Part shown: positions 7,665 through 17,843 of the stretch, one piece after another
Position numbering within the stretch: the stretch's first letter is position 1
Layout: each line of letters opens with the position of its first letter
Source: Erwinia aphidicola
GTDB lineage: Bacteria; Pseudomonadota; Gammaproteobacteria; Enterobacterales; Enterobacteriaceae
DNA: 64,000 nt
Assembly (NCBI RefSeq): GCF_024169515.1
Contig: NZ_JAMKCQ010000001.1
Span: forward strand, 310,001-374,000
Reading direction: 5' to 3'
Position numbers and translations under genes: made by a program
The notes under the pieces: model-generated
Databases searched by the model: none
The model's input: the letters and a program-made list of their open reading frames with translations, nothing else
What the model was told of the DNA's origin: nothing

Positions 7665-8692
7665 TGCGCTTCACACCTGCCAAACGTACCACTCTGCTGC
7701 TCCTGCTGCTGTTGATCCTGCTGGCTATCGCCTTTTTCGTCTGGTCGGCGATCAACCACCGTTCGCTACGCACCGATGACGCGGTCGTCACGGCGGACTA
7801 TACGCTGGTGGCCCCGAAAGTCTCTGGCTATATCAGCACGGTAAATGTAGCGGATAACCAGCAGGTGAAAGCCGGTGACGTGCTGGCAACCATCGACGAT
7901 CGCGACTATCGCGTCGCGCTGGAAACCGCCCAGGCCAATTTACAGGTCAGCGAAGCGAAGCTGAGCAGCATTGATGCCCAGCTTGAACAGCAGCAGGCAA
8001 CCATCGCCCAGACGGCCGCCGCGGTCAGCGCCAGCCAGGCGACCCTGAGCTACGCCGGGCAGAATGCCGAGCGCTATCGCCGCCTGCTGAAAAGCGGCAC
8101 CGCAACGGCGGATGAACAGCAAAAATCCAGCTCCACCATGCAAAGCGCCGCAGCGCAGGTAAAGCAGAGCCAGGCGGCCGAGCTGGCCGCGCGTAAGGAA
8201 GTGGCCGTGTTGCAGGCCAGCAAGAAGCAGGCGCAGGCCGATATCGCCGCGATGCGCGCCAGCGTGGATCAGGCGCAGCTTAACCTTTCGTATACCCGCA
8301 TCACCGCACCGATTGACGGCAGCGTTGGGCAGCGCGCGGTGCGCCAGGGGGCGTGGGTGTCGGCCGGAACGCGTCTGCTGGCGGTGGTGCCTTTGCAGCA
8401 GAGCTATGTGGTGGCCAATTTTCTTGAGACCCAGCTGGCGCATGTCAGCCACGGCCAGGCCGTTTCAATAACGGTGGATGCCCTGCCCGGAGTTACGCTG
8501 CGCGGCCATATCGACAGTATCGCACCGGCGACCGGCTCGACCTTTGCCGCAATTACCGCCGACAACGCGACCGGAAACTACACTAAAGTGGTTCAGCGTC
8601 TTCCAGTTAAAATCGTGCTGGAACCGGGCCAGCCTGAGCTGGCAAGGCTGCGCGTTGGCATGTCGGTGGTGCCGCAACTGGAAAGCCATTAA
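7664..8692 (+). CDS. HlyD/EmrA-type membrane fusion protein
   Basis: A 342-residue adaptor. It has one N-terminal membrane helix (residues 9-28, leucine-rich), the LRTDDAVVTADYTLVAPKVSG signature of EmrA-like proteins, a lipoyl half-motif (VKAGDVLATIDDRDYRVAL), a long alanine/glutamine-rich coiled coil (about 75-205) and the second half-motif (YTRITAPIDGSVGQ). It would link the inner-membrane pump encoded just upstream to an outer-membrane channel such as TolC. Its start overlaps the pump's stop by one base (TAATG), implying translational coupling. Confidence 0.9.
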   Translation: MRFTPAKRTTLLLLLLLILLAIAFFVWSAINHRSLRTDDAVVTADYTLVAPKVSGYISTVNVADNQQVKAGDVLATIDDRDYRVALETAQANLQVSEAKLSSIDAQLEQQQATIAQTAAAVSASQATLSYAGQNAERYRRLLKSGTATADEQQKSSSTMQSAAAQVKQSQAAELAARKEVAVLQASKKQAQADIAAMRASVDQAQLNLSYTRITAPIDGSVGQRAVRQGAWVSAGTRLLAVVPLQQSYVVANFLETQLAHVSHGQAVSITVDALPGVTLRGHIDSIAPATGSTFAAITADNATGNYTKVVQRLPVKIVLEPGQPELARLRVGMSVVPQLESH

Positions 8693-8783
8693 TGTAAGAA
8701 AGGTCTCAGAACAAGCGTCTTTATTTTGCCGGGAAATAGCGGTAGATTAGCGTTCGATCATGGGTGTTCAGAGGGTTTTTGCA

Positions 8784-8855
8784 GTGAAATATGCTTTTAT
8801 GGGGATCTCTTTTATCCTGTTAATCTGGGTTGGCACTTTCTATCTGATGCTGTAA
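8784..8855 (+). CDS. ypdK: YpdK small membrane protein (23 aa)
   Basis: A 23-residue single-helix protein read from a GTG start: KYAFMGISFILLIWVGTFYLML after the initiator. It matches the small E. coli protein YpdK (KYFFMGISF, WAGTF) in length and pattern. In E. coli that gene also lies beside alaC. An AGAGGG ribosome site lies 9 bases upstream of the GTG; an in-frame ATG at 8760 has none. The inferred location is the inner membrane. Function is unknown in E. coli too. Confidence 0.75.
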   Translation: MKYAFMGISFILLIWVGTFYLML

Positions 8856-8905
8856 TGATTGGCCGGATAAAGAAAAGGGTCAGGTGCGCCTGACCCCCAG
8901 CCTGG

Positions 8906-10108
8906 TTAGTTCACGCCCTCTCCACGAAACATCGCCTTAATCCCTCTTACCGCCTGGCGAATACGGTCGCTGTTCTCTATCAGCGCAAAGCGCACGTGGG
9001 TGTCGCCGTAATCGCCAAAGCCAATCCCCGGCGAGACGCAGACTTTCGCTTCCTGCAGCAGCAGTTTAGCGAACTCCAGTGAACCCAGGTGCGCATAGCG
9101 ATCGGGGATTTTCGCCCAGACGTACATCGAGGCTTTCGGGTTATCCACCATCCAGCCCGCCTCGTGCAGCCCTTTCACCAGCACATCACGGCGGCGTTTA
9201 TACTGTTCGGCGATGTCGCGCACGCACTGCTGATCCCCTTCCAGCGCGGCAATCGCGGCAACCTGTAGCGGGGTGAAGGTGCCATAATCGTGATAGCTCT
9301 TAATGCGCGCCAGCGCCGCCACCAGCTCTTTATTACCGACCATAAAGCCGATACGCCAGCCCGCCATGTTGTAGCTTTTCGACAGCGTGAAGAACTCCAC
9401 TGCCACGTCGCGCGCGCCCGGCACTTCCATAATCGACGGCGCTTTCCAGCCATCGTAAACGATATCGGCGTAAGCCAGGTCGTGGATCACCAGCACGTTG
9501 TACTGCTTAGCCAGCGCGATGACCCGTTCAAAGAAGTCCAGCTCGACGCACTGCGCGGTGGGGTTCGACGGGAAGCCGAGGATCATCATCTTCGGCTTCG
9601 GATAGCTTTCGCGGATCGCACGCTCCAGCTCGTTGAAGAAGTCCACGCCCGCCACCAGCGGCACCGAACGTACCTGCGCCCCGGCAATCACGGCACCGTA
9701 GATATGGATGGGATAACTCGGATTCGGTACCAGCACGGTATCACCGTGATCGAGCGTTGCCAGCATCAGGTGTGCCAGCCCCTCTTTGGAACCAATGGTG
9801 ACAATCGCTTCCGATTCCGGGTCGATATCCACCTGGTAACGGTCGGCATACCAGCGGGAAATCGCCCGACGCAGGCGCGGAATGCCGCGCGACGTCGAGT
9901 AGCCGTGGGTGTCATCACGCTGCGCCACGGTGCAGAGTTTTTCCACGATGTGCGGCGGCGTCGGGCCGTCCGGGTTGCCCATGCTGAAATCGATAATATC
10001 TTCCCCGCGACGGCGTGCGGCCATCTTCAGTTCGGAAGTGATATTGAATACATAGGGGGGAAGACGTTCGATACGGGAAAAACGGCGAGCGGAATGATTG
10101 TCAGCCAT
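8906..10108 (-). CDS. alaC: Glutamate-pyruvate aminotransferase AlaC
   Basis: A 400-residue class I/II PLP aminotransferase that interconverts pyruvate + glutamate with alanine + 2-oxoglutarate, the main alanine-forming enzyme of this family. Visible motifs: MGNPDGPTP near the N-terminus, the SNPTAQ substrate loop, D210 with HDLAYAD, and the PLP lysine K244 in [20 protein letters not shown] lies upstream of the ATG. In E. coli alaC sits next to ypdAB; here two extra genes lie between them. Full length, no anomalies. Confidence 0.93.
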   Translation of the reverse strand: MADNHSARRFSRIERLPPYVFNITSELKMAARRRGEDIIDFSMGNPDGPTPPHIVEKLCTVAQRDDTHGYSTSRGIPRLRRAISRWYADRYQVDIDPESEAIVTIGSKEGLAHLMLATLDHGDTVLVPNPSYPIHIYGAVIAGAQVRSVPLVAGVDFFNELERAIRESYPKPKMMILGFPSNPTAQCVELDFFERVIALAKQYNVLVIHDLAYADIVYDGWKAPSIMEVPGARDVAVEFFTLSKSYNMAGWRIGFMVGNKELVAALARIKSYHDYGTFTPLQVAAIAALEGDQQCVRDIAEQYKRRRDVLVKGLHEAGWMVDNPKASMYVWAKIPDRYAHLGSLEFAKLLLQEAKVCVSPGIGFGDYGDTHVRFALIENSDRIRQAVRGIKAMFRGEGVN

Positions 10109-10154
10109 AGTAACCTCTGATTAACGTAAGCGCCCGGACCATCCGAGCGACGCT

Positions 10155-10170
10155 GACCACCGTAGTGGTC
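10155..10170 (-). promoter_or_regulatory. Hairpin in the alaC 5' leader
   Basis: GACCAC-CGTA-GTGGTC, a perfect 6-bp stem about 47 bases upstream of the alaC start. It could be an mRNA leader structure or an operator. There is no T tract, so it is not a terminator. Confidence 0.3.
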
Positions 10171-10226
10171 GAGGAATGACCATAACGTACATTTCTGTAA
10201 CCTGTCGAGAGGCAGAATAAAATTTT

Positions 10227-10754
10227 TTATCTGGCCGTATTAATGCGTCCAAACAGCCAGTCATTCACCCACTGGCCGCGCAGCAGATAATTATCCCGCA
10301 GCGTCCCCTCCAGCACGAAGCCGTTTTTTTCCAGCACCCGGCGCGAGGCGATATTGCCCTCCACCACCTGCGCTTTCAGCTTGTGGAACTCACACTGCGC
10401 CAGCAGGAAGTCACACAGCGCCCCCAGCGCTTCGCTGCCGTAGCCCTGGCCGAAATAGTCGCTCAGCAGCGAATAGCCCACTTCCACCTGCCGATGGGGA
10501 GCCCATTCCGGGTTCGCCCCCATCATGCCTATCGCCTGGTTGTCCTCTTTGCGGCGGATAACCAGGCACAGCATGTGAAAGCTGGTCACCTGCCAGGGCG
10601 CCAGCCGGTCCTGAAAACGCTGGCGGATATCGGCCAGCTGCGGTACTGCACTGATAAACTCCATGCAGGTTTCGTCAGTGTGGACCTGTAAAAAAAGCTG
10701 CCAGTCTTCCGGCTTCAGCCGGGTCAGTACCAGTCGTTGCGTGGTGAGTTGCAT
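10227..10754 (-). CDS. GNAT acetyltransferase, RimJ/RimL-like
   Basis: A 175-residue GNAT protein that would transfer acetyl from acetyl-CoA to an amino group. The fold is shown by TQRLVLTRLKPEDW (strand 1), EVGYSLLSDYFGQGYGSEAL (motif A, Q/GxGxG/A-type CoA loop) and NIASRRVLEKNGFVLEGTLRD (motif B). Start taken at 10754; the reading frame extends further upstream but into the divergent gene. The target is unknown; members modify ribosomal proteins, antibiotics or small molecules. Confidence 0.85.
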   Translation of the reverse strand: MQLTTQRLVLTRLKPEDWQLFLQVHTDETCMEFISAVPQLADIRQRFQDRLAPWQVTSFHMLCLVIRRKEDNQAIGMMGANPEWAPHRQVEVGYSLLSDYFGQGYGSEALGALCDFLLAQCEFHKLKAQVVEGNIASRRVLEKNGFVLEGTLRDNYLLRGQWVNDWLFGRINTAR

Positions 10755-10877
10755 CGTTTCGCTCACTAAAAGGGGAAAAACCACAAAATAGTCATCTCTT
10801 TTATCTGCCGCTTTTTGGCCGTGTAATCGTCCTGCCCTACAGCAAAACGATAACAATTTTGTCACTGGAGAACGACC

Positions 10878-12119
10878 ATGGCCCCTCTCAAAATCGACAA
10901 TATTCCCGACGCAGTGCGCCAGATTAAAGCGCAGCTGCGCCAGCAGCTTCCCAACTATCGCCAGGTGTTTGCCGAACTGGATGCCGATATGCGCCGCCAG
11001 ATTGCCACGCTCAACCATGAGCAGCAGCGCGGTGAGCATCCGGTACCGCAGCTTGAGGCCAACGATATCCTGAATCAGCGCGTGACGGAACAGCAAAAAA
11101 ATCTGATCCGCCAGCGCGGCTGCTGCGTCATCAAAGGCGTGTTCACGCGCCAGCAGGCCAGCGACTGGAACCAGCAGATTGGCGATTACCTCGACGAGAA
11201 TCAGTTTGTGGAAAAGCTAAAACATGCCGCCGAGGACAATTACTTTGGCGACCTGAAGCAGGGTAAGCCGCAAATCTACGGCATTTACTGGTCCAGACCC
11301 CAGGTGGAGGCGCGTCAGGATGCACGCATGCAGGCGGTGCAGGCATTCCTTAACTCGCTGTGGCAGAGCGAAAGCCACGGCCAGCAGCACTTCGACCCGA
11401 CGCGCATCGTCAGCTACGCCGACCGCACGCGCCGCCGCCCACCGAACTCGGGTTCACTCGGCCTGTCGCCGCACGTGGATGGCGGGTCGCTGGAGCGCTG
11501 GCTGGATGAGAACTTCCGTCACGTCTACCGACACGTGTTTAGCGGCAACTGGCAGCAGTACAATCCGTTTGATGCCGAGAAACGCTGCGAAGTACGCGAA
11601 TTTCCCTCCCCTGCCGTCTGCTCGATGTTTCGCACTTTCCAGGGCTGGACGGCGCTGACGCCGCAGCGCAAGCACGGCGGCACCCTGCAGCTGCTGCCGA
11701 TCGCCAACGCCATGGCGTGGATTTTACTGCGCGCGCTGCAGGATGATGTCGCGGAGGATGACCTGTGCGGTGCCGCTCCGGGGCGCGCTTTATCGATTAG
11801 CGAGAAGTTTCATCCTCTTTTACTTGAAGGTTTTTCCTCTATTCCCGATATGGAAGCGGGCGACACGGTGTTCTGGCATTGCGACGTGGTTCACGCCGTG
11901 GAAAATGAGCATCAGGGCGAGTTCGACAGCAACGTGATGTACATTGCCGCCGCGCCGTGGTGCGAGAAAAATGTCGCCTATTTACAGCGCCAGTGGCCCG
12001 CCTTTGTTGAGGGGCGTTCGCCACCGGATTTCGCCGCCGACGATTTCGAAGTCGATTTCGTCGGGCGCGCCACCGCGCAGGATCTGACGCCATTGGGCAA
12101 GCAGCAGATGCTGGAGTAA
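10878..12119 (+). CDS. YbiU-like DUF1479 protein (Fe(II)/2OG oxygenase fold)
   Basis: A 413-residue protein of the DUF1479/YbiU family, which has the double-stranded beta-helix of Fe(II)/2-oxoglutarate oxygenases. A candidate facial triad is visible: SPHVDGGS (His-x-Asp, about residue 199) and a distal His in the [12 protein letters not shown] segment near residue 340. A basic [14 protein letters not shown] loop precedes the metal motif. No substrate is established for the family. GGAG lies 8 bases upstream of the ATG. It is alone between a divergent acetyltransferase gene and ypdA. Confidence 0.82.
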   Translation: MAPLKIDNIPDAVRQIKAQLRQQLPNYRQVFAELDADMRRQIATLNHEQQRGEHPVPQLEANDILNQRVTEQQKNLIRQRGCCVIKGVFTRQQASDWNQQIGDYLDENQFVEKLKHAAEDNYFGDLKQGKPQIYGIYWSRPQVEARQDARMQAVQAFLNSLWQSESHGQQHFDPTRIVSYADRTRRRPPNSGSLGLSPHVDGGSLERWLDENFRHVYRHVFSGNWQQYNPFDAEKRCEVREFPSPAVCSMFRTFQGWTALTPQRKHGGTLQLLPIANAMAWILLRALQDDVAEDDLCGAAPGRALSISEKFHPLLLEGFSSIPDMEAGDTVFWHCDVVHAVENEHQGEFDSNVMYIAAAPWCEKNVAYLQRQWPAFVEGRSPPDFAADDFEVDFVGRATAQDLTPLGKQQMLE

Positions 12120-12125
12120 CCCTGC

Positions 12126-12149
12126 GGGGCGATCGAAAAAAGGTCCCCC
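12126..12149. repeat. REP-like palindrome, imperfect copy
   Basis: GGGGCGATC-GAAAAAA-GGTCCCCC just after the DUF1479 stop. It has the same 9-bp stem, purine-loop design as the copies at 18845, 22366, 34343, 62458 and 62881. Confidence 0.5.
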
Positions 12150-12217
12150 GTGAGGGATCTGCACAAACATTGTGCCTGGATATTGTCGCGGGGTGACCGG
12201 TGTCAGGTTTCAGGAGG

Positions 12218-12278
12218 CGGTTAGCGGACGTTTAGCGAGGTAAGTCGTTTCTGGGAATACCCCAGTGGTTGCCCCCTG
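12218..12278. repeat. Dispersed repeat copy (about 60 bp)
   Basis: Shares GCGGACGTTTAGCGA and then TTTCTGGG-ATACC with the reverse complement of about 62487-62557. Roughly 70% of positions agree by eye over 60-70 bases. It fills the gap between the DUF1479 gene and ypdA; no reading frame is evident. Confidence 0.55.
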
Positions 12279-12396
12279 TTTATCCGGGAAAAATTGATCC
12301 AGGCCGGGATTAACCGATTGCCACGCTGTGATCCCTGGCACATCCCGCCCGCTTTCCCTATCATAGCGCCACTGTTTTCCGCCAGCCGAGATGCCC

Positions 12397-14100
12397 GTGC
12401 ATTCGATGTTTGAGATGTTGCTCGCCGTGTTTGATCGCGCAGCGCTGATGCTTATCTGCCTGTTCTTTATTACCCGTACCCGTCATTTCCGGCAGCTGTT
12501 GCAGAAGGACGAGCACTCGCGCCAGGAGCTGCTGGCGGTGACCGCTATTTTCTCGCTGTTTGCCCTGTTCAGCACCTGGACCGGCATCAATGTTGAAGGG
12601 TCGCTGGTCAACGTGCGCACCATCGCCATTATGTCCGGCGGCATCCTGTTTGGCCCGTGGGTCGGCATCGCCACCGGAGTGATTGCCGGGCTGCACCGCT
12701 TCCTGATCGACATTGACGGTGTGACTTCGGTACCGTGCCTGATCACCAGCATTGCCGCCGGGATCGTCTCCGGCTGGATCAATCTCAAAGTGGTGAAAGA
12801 GAAGCGCTGGAGCAGCGGCATTATCGGCGGGATGGCCTGTGAAACGCTGACCATGGTGCTGATTGTGCTGTGGGCGTCACCGACCTCACTGGGCGTCGAT
12901 ATCGTCTCTGAGATTGCCATTCCGATGATCCTCGGCGCGGTCAGCATCGGTCTGATCGTGCTGCTGGTGCAGAGCGTGGAGGGGGAAAAAGAGGCTATTG
13001 CCGCCCGCCAGGCGAAGCTGGCGCTGGATATTGCTAATAAAACTCTGCCGCTGTTCCGCCAGGTCAACAGCCAGTCGCTGCGCCAGGTGTGTGACATCAT
13101 CCGCAGCGATATCAACGCCGATGCGGTGGCGATGACCAATACCCGCCAGATCCTCGCCTACGTTGGCGTGGGCGAAGGCAACTATCGTGACGGCGATGAC
13201 GGCATCAGCCCGACCACGCTGGCGGCGATTTCACAGGGTAAAATCATCATTAAAAATAATGATGAGGCGCACCGCACCCCGGAAATTCACTCGATGATTG
13301 TCATCCCCCTGTGGGAAAAAGGCGAAGTGACCGGCACGCTGAAGATCTACTATCGTCATGCGCACCGCATTACCTGGTCACTGAAAGAGATGGCGGTCGG
13401 GCTGTCGCAAATTATTTCCACCCAGCTGGAAGTTTCACGCGCTGAGCAGCTGCGCGAAATGGCTAATAAGGCGGAGCTGCGCGCCCTGCAAAGCAAGATC
13501 AACCCACACTTCCTGTTCAACGCGCTCAATGCCATCTCCTCCTCTATTCGCATTAATCCCGATACTGCGCGCCAGCTGATTACCAATCTTTCGCGCTATC
13601 TGCGCTATAACCTCGAACTGAATGACGATGAAACCATCGACATCAAAAAAGAGCTGTATCAGGTGAAAGATTATATCGCCATTGAGCAGGCGCGCTTCGG
13701 CGACAAGCTGACGGTGATTTACGATATCGATGAAGATGTCAACTGCCCGCTGCCCAGCCTGCTGATCCAACCGCTGGTGGAAAACGCCATTGTCCACGGC
13801 ATCCATCCCTGCCGGGGTAAAGGCGTGGTGACGCTGAGCATTAAGGATCAGGGCCATCGCGTGCGTATTGCGGTGCGCGATACCGGCCACGGCATCAGCG
13901 AAGAGGTGATGGCGCGCGTGAAGCGCAACGAAATGCCGGGCAACAAGATCGGCCTGCTGAACGTGCATCACCGGGTGAAGCTGCTGTACGGCGAGGGGCT
14001 GCATATCCACCGTTTTAATCCGGGTACCGAAATCACCTTCTACATCAGTAAGAACGGCGCCATGTTGCCGGAAAACCAGAGTGTTTCATTGACTGCCTGA
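12397..14100 (+). CDS. ypdA: YpdA/PyrS pyruvate-sensing histidine kinase (LytS type)
   Basis: A 567-residue LytS-type kinase, near-identical in layout to E. coli YpdA (565). A 5TM-LytS membrane domain covers about residues 5-195, then a GAF-like domain (about 220-345, [10 protein letters not shown]), then the His-kinase domain with phospho-acceptor His in [17 protein letters not shown] (about 371) and the N box VENAIVHG. It senses extracellular pyruvate in E. coli. I chose the GTG at 12397: the product then aligns residue for residue with E. coli YpdA and GAGA lies just upstream. ATG starts at 12391 and 12406 are alternatives. Confidence 0.9.
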   Translation: MHSMFEMLLAVFDRAALMLICLFFITRTRHFRQLLQKDEHSRQELLAVTAIFSLFALFSTWTGINVEGSLVNVRTIAIMSGGILFGPWVGIATGVIAGLHRFLIDIDGVTSVPCLITSIAAGIVSGWINLKVVKEKRWSSGIIGGMACETLTMVLIVLWASPTSLGVDIVSEIAIPMILGAVSIGLIVLLVQSVEGEKEAIAARQAKLALDIANKTLPLFRQVNSQSLRQVCDIIRSDINADAVAMTNTRQILAYVGVGEGNYRDGDDGISPTTLAAISQGKIIIKNNDEAHRTPEIHSMIVIPLWEKGEVTGTLKIYYRHAHRITWSLKEMAVGLSQIISTQLEVSRAEQLREMANKAELRALQSKINPHFLFNALNAISSSIRINPDTARQLITNLSRYLRYNLELNDDETIDIKKELYQVKDYIAIEQARFGDKLTVIYDIDEDVNCPLPSLLIQPLVENAIVHGIHPCRGKGVVTLSIKDQGHRVRIAVRDTGHGISEEVMARVKRNEMPGNKIGLLNVHHRVKLLYGEGLHIHRFNPGTEITFYISKNGAMLPENQSVSLTA

Positions 14101-14114
14101 GATGGGAAACCGAT

Positions 14115-14843
14115 GTGAAAGCAATAATCGTTGAAGATGAATTTCTTGCCCAGCAGGAGCTGAGCTGGCTGATCCGCCAGCACAGCAGCATTGTCATTGA
14201 AGCCACCTTTGATGACGGCCTCGACGTGCTGAAGTACCTGCAGAGTCACCAGGTGGACGTGATATTTCTCGATATCAATATTCCGTCGCTGGACGGCATG
14301 CTGCTGGCGCAGAACATCAGTAAGTTCGCCACTAAGCCGCTGATCGTGTTTATTACCGCCTATAAAGAGTACGCGGTAGATGCCTTTGAGCTGGAAGCAT
14401 TTGACTACATTCTCAAGCCATGGTCAGAGATGCGCATCGTCACGCTGCTGCGCAAGCTGGAAAACCATGCGCAGAGCAGCGCACAGCTCAGCAGCACGGC
14501 GGCGCGCCCTGCTCCGTACACCATTAATCTGGTGAAGGACGAACGCATTATCGTCACCGATATCAACGATATCTATTACGCAGAAGCCCATGAAAAGCTG
14601 ACGTTTGTCTATACGCGGCGGGAAGAGTATGTAATGTCGATGAATATCACCGAATTTTGCAGCCGCCTGCCGGAGGCGTATTTCTTTCGCTGCCACCGCT
14701 CATACTGCGTCAATCTGAGTAAGATCCGCGAGATTGAGCCGTGGTTTAACAACACCTATATTCTCAAGCTGCGCGATATGGAGTTCCAGGTTCCGGTCAG
14801 CCGCAGCAAGGTGAAGGAGTTTCGCCAGCTGATGCGGCTGTAG
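14115..14843 (+). CDS. ypdB: YpdB/PyrR response regulator (LytTR DNA-binding)
   Basis: A 242-residue regulator from a GTG start. The receiver domain (residues 1-120) has acidic D8, phospho-acceptor D53 (FLDINIPSLDG), T79 and K100 (ILKPW). The LytTR DNA-binding domain (about 137-240) has YYAEAHEKLTFVYTRREEY and FFRCHRSYCVNLSKI. In E. coli it activates yhjX; a matching operator lies upstream of the yhjX homologue in this window. The GTG is 15 bases after the ypdA stop with GGGAAA between them, so the two genes form an operon. Confidence 0.93.
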   Translation: MKAIIVEDEFLAQQELSWLIRQHSSIVIEATFDDGLDVLKYLQSHQVDVIFLDINIPSLDGMLLAQNISKFATKPLIVFITAYKEYAVDAFELEAFDYILKPWSEMRIVTLLRKLENHAQSSAQLSSTAARPAPYTINLVKDERIIVTDINDIYYAEAHEKLTFVYTRREEYVMSMNITEFCSRLPEAYFFRCHRSYCVNLSKIREIEPWFNNTYILKLRDMEFQVPVSRSKVKEFRQLMRL

Positions 14844-14862
14844 CGCCGCATCAGCCTGGAGA

Positions 14863-15828
14863 TTACAGCACGCGGCCCAGGGTCTGACGCAGGTGCGCGC
14901 CCGCGCCCAGCAGGCCCGGCTGATCGTGAGTGATCATAAAGACCGGAATGCGCGAGGTGTAGTCGCGGAAGCGGCCTTTATCTTCAAACGCCGCACGGAA
15001 CCCGGAGGCTTTAAAGAACTCCAGGAAACGCGGCACGATGCCTCCGGCGATGTAGACACCGCCAAAAGTGCCGAGATTCAGCGCCAGGTTGCCGCCAAAA
15101 CGGCCCATGCAAACGCAGAACATCGACAGCGCACGGCGGCAGTCGGTGCAGCTACCGTCAAGCGCCCGCTCGCTGACATCGCGCGGCTTGAGGTTTTCTG
15201 GCTCCCGGTCATCTGATTTAACAATCGCCCGATACAGGTTTACCAGCCCGCCGCCGGAGAGAATACGCTCGGCAGAAACGTGGCCGAGCTCAGCGCGCAG
15301 TACCTCAAGGATCATATCTTCTTCGTCGCTGTTAGCAGCGAAATCAACGTGGCCGCCCTCGCCCGGCAGGCTCACCCAGCGCTTATCCACGTGGACCAGA
15401 TGCGCCACGCCGAGCCCGGTGCCCGCACCATACACGGCAACCGGCTTATCCTGCACCGCCGGTTCGCCGCCGAACTGCAGCACGTCGTCAGGCGACAGCA
15501 TCGGGATCGCCATCGACACGGCGGTAAAATCGTTGATGATCTCCAGCGACTCGAAGGCCAGGCTGGCTTTCATTTTACTGGTGGAAAATGCCCAGTCATG
15601 GTTGGTCATTTCGACCCAGTCTTCCGTGATTGGGCAGGCGATGGCAATACAGCCATGCTTAATATCCTGCTGCTGTTCATCCAGATAAGCGCGGATCACC
15701 GCTTCCAGACTGGCATAATCTGTCGTGGGGAACGTTTTGGCTTGTGAAATAGCACCGGTCTCAACTTCACACAGTGCCAGGCGCGCATTGGTGCCGCCGA
15801 CATCACCTACCAAAGCATACTTAGTCAT
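14863..15828 (-). CDS. glk: Glucokinase
   Basis: A 321-residue ATP-dependent glucokinase (glucose to glucose-6-phosphate), same length as E. coli Glk. Motifs: [15 protein letters not shown] (phosphate-1), MTNHDWAFS (substrate contact), EIINDFTAV (catalytic Asp), [13 protein letters not shown] and [11 protein letters not shown]. It serves non-PTS glucose such as that from disaccharides. Convergent with ypdB as in E. coli. It ends 19 bases from the ypdB stop. Confidence 0.95.
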   Translation of the reverse strand: MTKYALVGDVGGTNARLALCEVETGAISQAKTFPTTDYASLEAVIRAYLDEQQQDIKHGCIAIACPITEDWVEMTNHDWAFSTSKMKASLAFESLEIINDFTAVSMAIPMLSPDDVLQFGGEPAVQDKPVAVYGAGTGLGVAHLVHVDKRWVSLPGEGGHVDFAANSDEEDMILEVLRAELGHVSAERILSGGGLVNLYRAIVKSDDREPENLKPRDVSERALDGSCTDCRRALSMFCVCMGRFGGNLALNLGTFGGVYIAGGIVPRFLEFFKASGFRAAFEDKGRFRDYTSRIPVFMITHDQPGLLGAGAHLRQTLGRVL

Positions 15829-15986
15829 TATTGTTTTGCTCCACTTACGTCAATTAGACACACTATAAATTCCCCCCGTTAAAACGACAACGATCAGCGG
15901 AAGTAAAACCTACGCGAGCGTTACCTTAACGGGGTTAGTGCTTTTTGCCCACGGGCAACAGTCTGAATTGCGCACTAAATGGCAGT

Positions 15987-17636
15987 TTAGCTGCTGTTAC
16001 GCTGATGCAGCGCCTGGGTGACGGCGGCCAGCAGCGGCGGAATGTCCTGCTGCGGCAGCACCACTTCCACCAGCGACAGGCGCGAGTTCCCCTCAAGCAG
16101 CTTCATCACTTCCTGCAGCTGCACCGTTTGCGTTACGCGCCAGCTCTGGGCCTGACAATCGACGTTCAGCGCCTGCGGCAGCCGCGTCCAGTCCCAGTGA
16201 GCGATATCGTTATAGCGCTGCTCTGCGCCGTGGATGGCACGCTCGACGGTGTAGCCATCATTATTGAGCAGGAAAATCACCGGTTTTTGCCCATCGCGCA
16301 GCATCGATCCTATCTCCTGCGCCGTCAGCTGGGCCGAACCGTCACCGATTATCAGCACCACGCGGCGGGCAGGCTCTGCCGTTTGCGCGCCAAAAGCCGC
16401 CGGTAATGTGTAGCCGATCGATCCCCACAGCGGCTGAACCAGCAGGCGGGCATCCGGCGGCAGGCGCAGAGAGGCCGCACCGAATGCCGCCGTTCCCTGA
16501 TCGGCCAGAATAATATCCCCGGGGCGCAGAAACGCCTGAATCAGCGGCCAGAAGCTGTTTTGCGTCAGATTGTCTGAGCAGTCCCCTTCCAGCTGCGGCG
16601 GCGCAACAATGGCGCGCTGCCAGCCTGCACCATGCTTACGTGCCAGCTGGTGCAGCACTTCCAGCGCAGTCGCCATGGGCAGCTCGAACGTCTGGTCACC
16701 GATGCGGCTGCGATATAGCCCGACGTCAATGGTTTTTGCGCTGTCAATCTGCTGAGTAAAGCCGGCGGTAATGGTATCGGTATACATTACCCCCACGGTA
16801 ACCAGCACGTCGCTCTGCTCGATCACCTGTCGAGTGTGTGGCGCACTGGAGGCCCCGGCATAGGTGCCGGCAAAGCCATGCAGCGTTTCCGGCAGCAGGC
16901 TTTTTCCCATCAGCAGCGTGGCAAATGGCATCGGCACCTCGCGCAGCCAGCGCACCAGCGGTTGCTGCTGCCCGGCACGATCGGCGAGGAAGTCAGCCAG
17001 CAGCGCCACGCTGGCGGCCGGGGCCAGCTTCAGCTCTGCGGCATCGGCAAAGGCCGCCCGCTGTGTGCTGTTGTGAGTGACGGGCAGCAATAACGGGGTT
17101 GAAGGCGGTGAAAGCGGGCTTTCTGCCACGTTGGTCGCCAGCAGCAGATAGACCGGGCGATACCCGGTCAGCGCGGCAATCAGCACCCGGTCAATCTCTG
17201 CGGCCGCGTTCTCTGCCGTCAGCACGCTGCTGGCGACGGAAATTTCCTGATGCATACGCATAAAGTGGCGGAAGTCGCCATCGCCCAGCGTGTGGTGCAG
17301 CAGCTCACCCTTATTCTGTGAGGTTTGTGAGGGCGCGCCAACGATATGCACCACCGGCAGATACTCGGCATAGCTGCCCGCCACGCCATTGATGGCGCTC
17401 AGTTCACCCACGCCAAAAGTGGTCAATAACGCCGCTGCCCCGCGGCAGCGGGCATAACCATCCGCCGCATAGGCGGCATTAAGCTCGTTGGCACAGCCCA
17501 CCCAGGCAAGACGCGGATGGTCGATAACGTGGTCAAGAAACTGCAGGTTGTAGTCCCCGGGCACGCCGAACAGATGATCGATACCGATCTCATTTAAACG
17601 CGTAAGAAGATAATCCCCAACGGTATAACTGCTCAT
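15987..17636 (-). CDS. ipdC: Indole-3-pyruvate decarboxylase
   Basis: A 549-residue thiamine-diphosphate decarboxylase that converts indole-3-pyruvate to indole-3-acetaldehyde in auxin (IAA) synthesis. Visible: FGVPGDYNLQFLDHV with the GCANELNAAYAADGYAR active-site Glu, the HHTLGDGDF His pair (TLGDG), and the TPP-binding stretch GDGSAQ...LLNNDGYTVE. The start at 17636 has GAGGAG 7 bases upstream; an ATG one codon earlier is too close. Its position next to glk matches my recollection of plant-associated Pantoea/Erwinia. The closely related pyruvate or phenylpyruvate decarboxylases are alternatives, but ipdC fits best. Confidence 0.88.
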   Translation of the reverse strand: MSSYTVGDYLLTRLNEIGIDHLFGVPGDYNLQFLDHVIDHPRLAWVGCANELNAAYAADGYARCRGAAALLTTFGVGELSAINGVAGSYAEYLPVVHIVGAPSQTSQNKGELLHHTLGDGDFRHFMRMHQEISVASSVLTAENAAAEIDRVLIAALTGYRPVYLLLATNVAESPLSPPSTPLLLPVTHNSTQRAAFADAAELKLAPAASVALLADFLADRAGQQQPLVRWLREVPMPFATLLMGKSLLPETLHGFAGTYAGASSAPHTRQVIEQSDVLVTVGVMYTDTITAGFTQQIDSAKTIDVGLYRSRIGDQTFELPMATALEVLHQLARKHGAGWQRAIVAPPQLEGDCSDNLTQNSFWPLIQAFLRPGDIILADQGTAAFGAASLRLPPDARLLVQPLWGSIGYTLPAAFGAQTAEPARRVVLIIGDGSAQLTAQEIGSMLRDGQKPVIFLLNNDGYTVERAIHGAEQRYNDIAHWDWTRLPQALNVDCQAQSWRVTQTVQLQEVMKLLEGNSRLSLVEVVLPQQDIPPLLAAVTQALHQRNSS

Positions 17637-17779
17637 CATTCGGCTCCTCATGGCGGTATGAATTGAGTATTAGCGATTATTTTCACTCTGTTATAGGAAA
17701 CTCCTTTGACCGCGTGGCAACAGATCGTTACGCCGTTCAGATTTATCTTTAAGTTGCGATCCATCCCGCTCTTTCGCTT

Positions 17780-17797
17780 AGTGTAACCGTATACACT
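17780..17797. promoter_or_regulatory. Palindrome in the ipdC/aldo-keto reductase promoter region
   Basis: AGTGTA-ACCGTA-TACACT: perfect 6-bp arms, immediately before a TATGCT (17800-17805) that could be the -10 of the reductase gene. This is repressor-like placement. It is not a TyrR box: TyrR needs TGTA-N10-TACA and here the spacing is six. Confidence 0.4.
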
Positions 17798-17843
17798 GCT
17801 ATGCTATCCCGCGTCCTTACCGTTTCAATCACAGGATTTACTC

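Noticed and set aside
10755..11096. N-terminal extension of the GNAT gene to give 289 residues
   Set aside because: The extension overlaps the DUF1479 gene on the other strand and has no domain; the family start is at 10754.
17780..17797. TGTA...TACA in front of ipdC/yghZ considered as a TyrR box
   Set aside because: The spacer is six bases, while a TyrR box has ten between TGTA and TACA.
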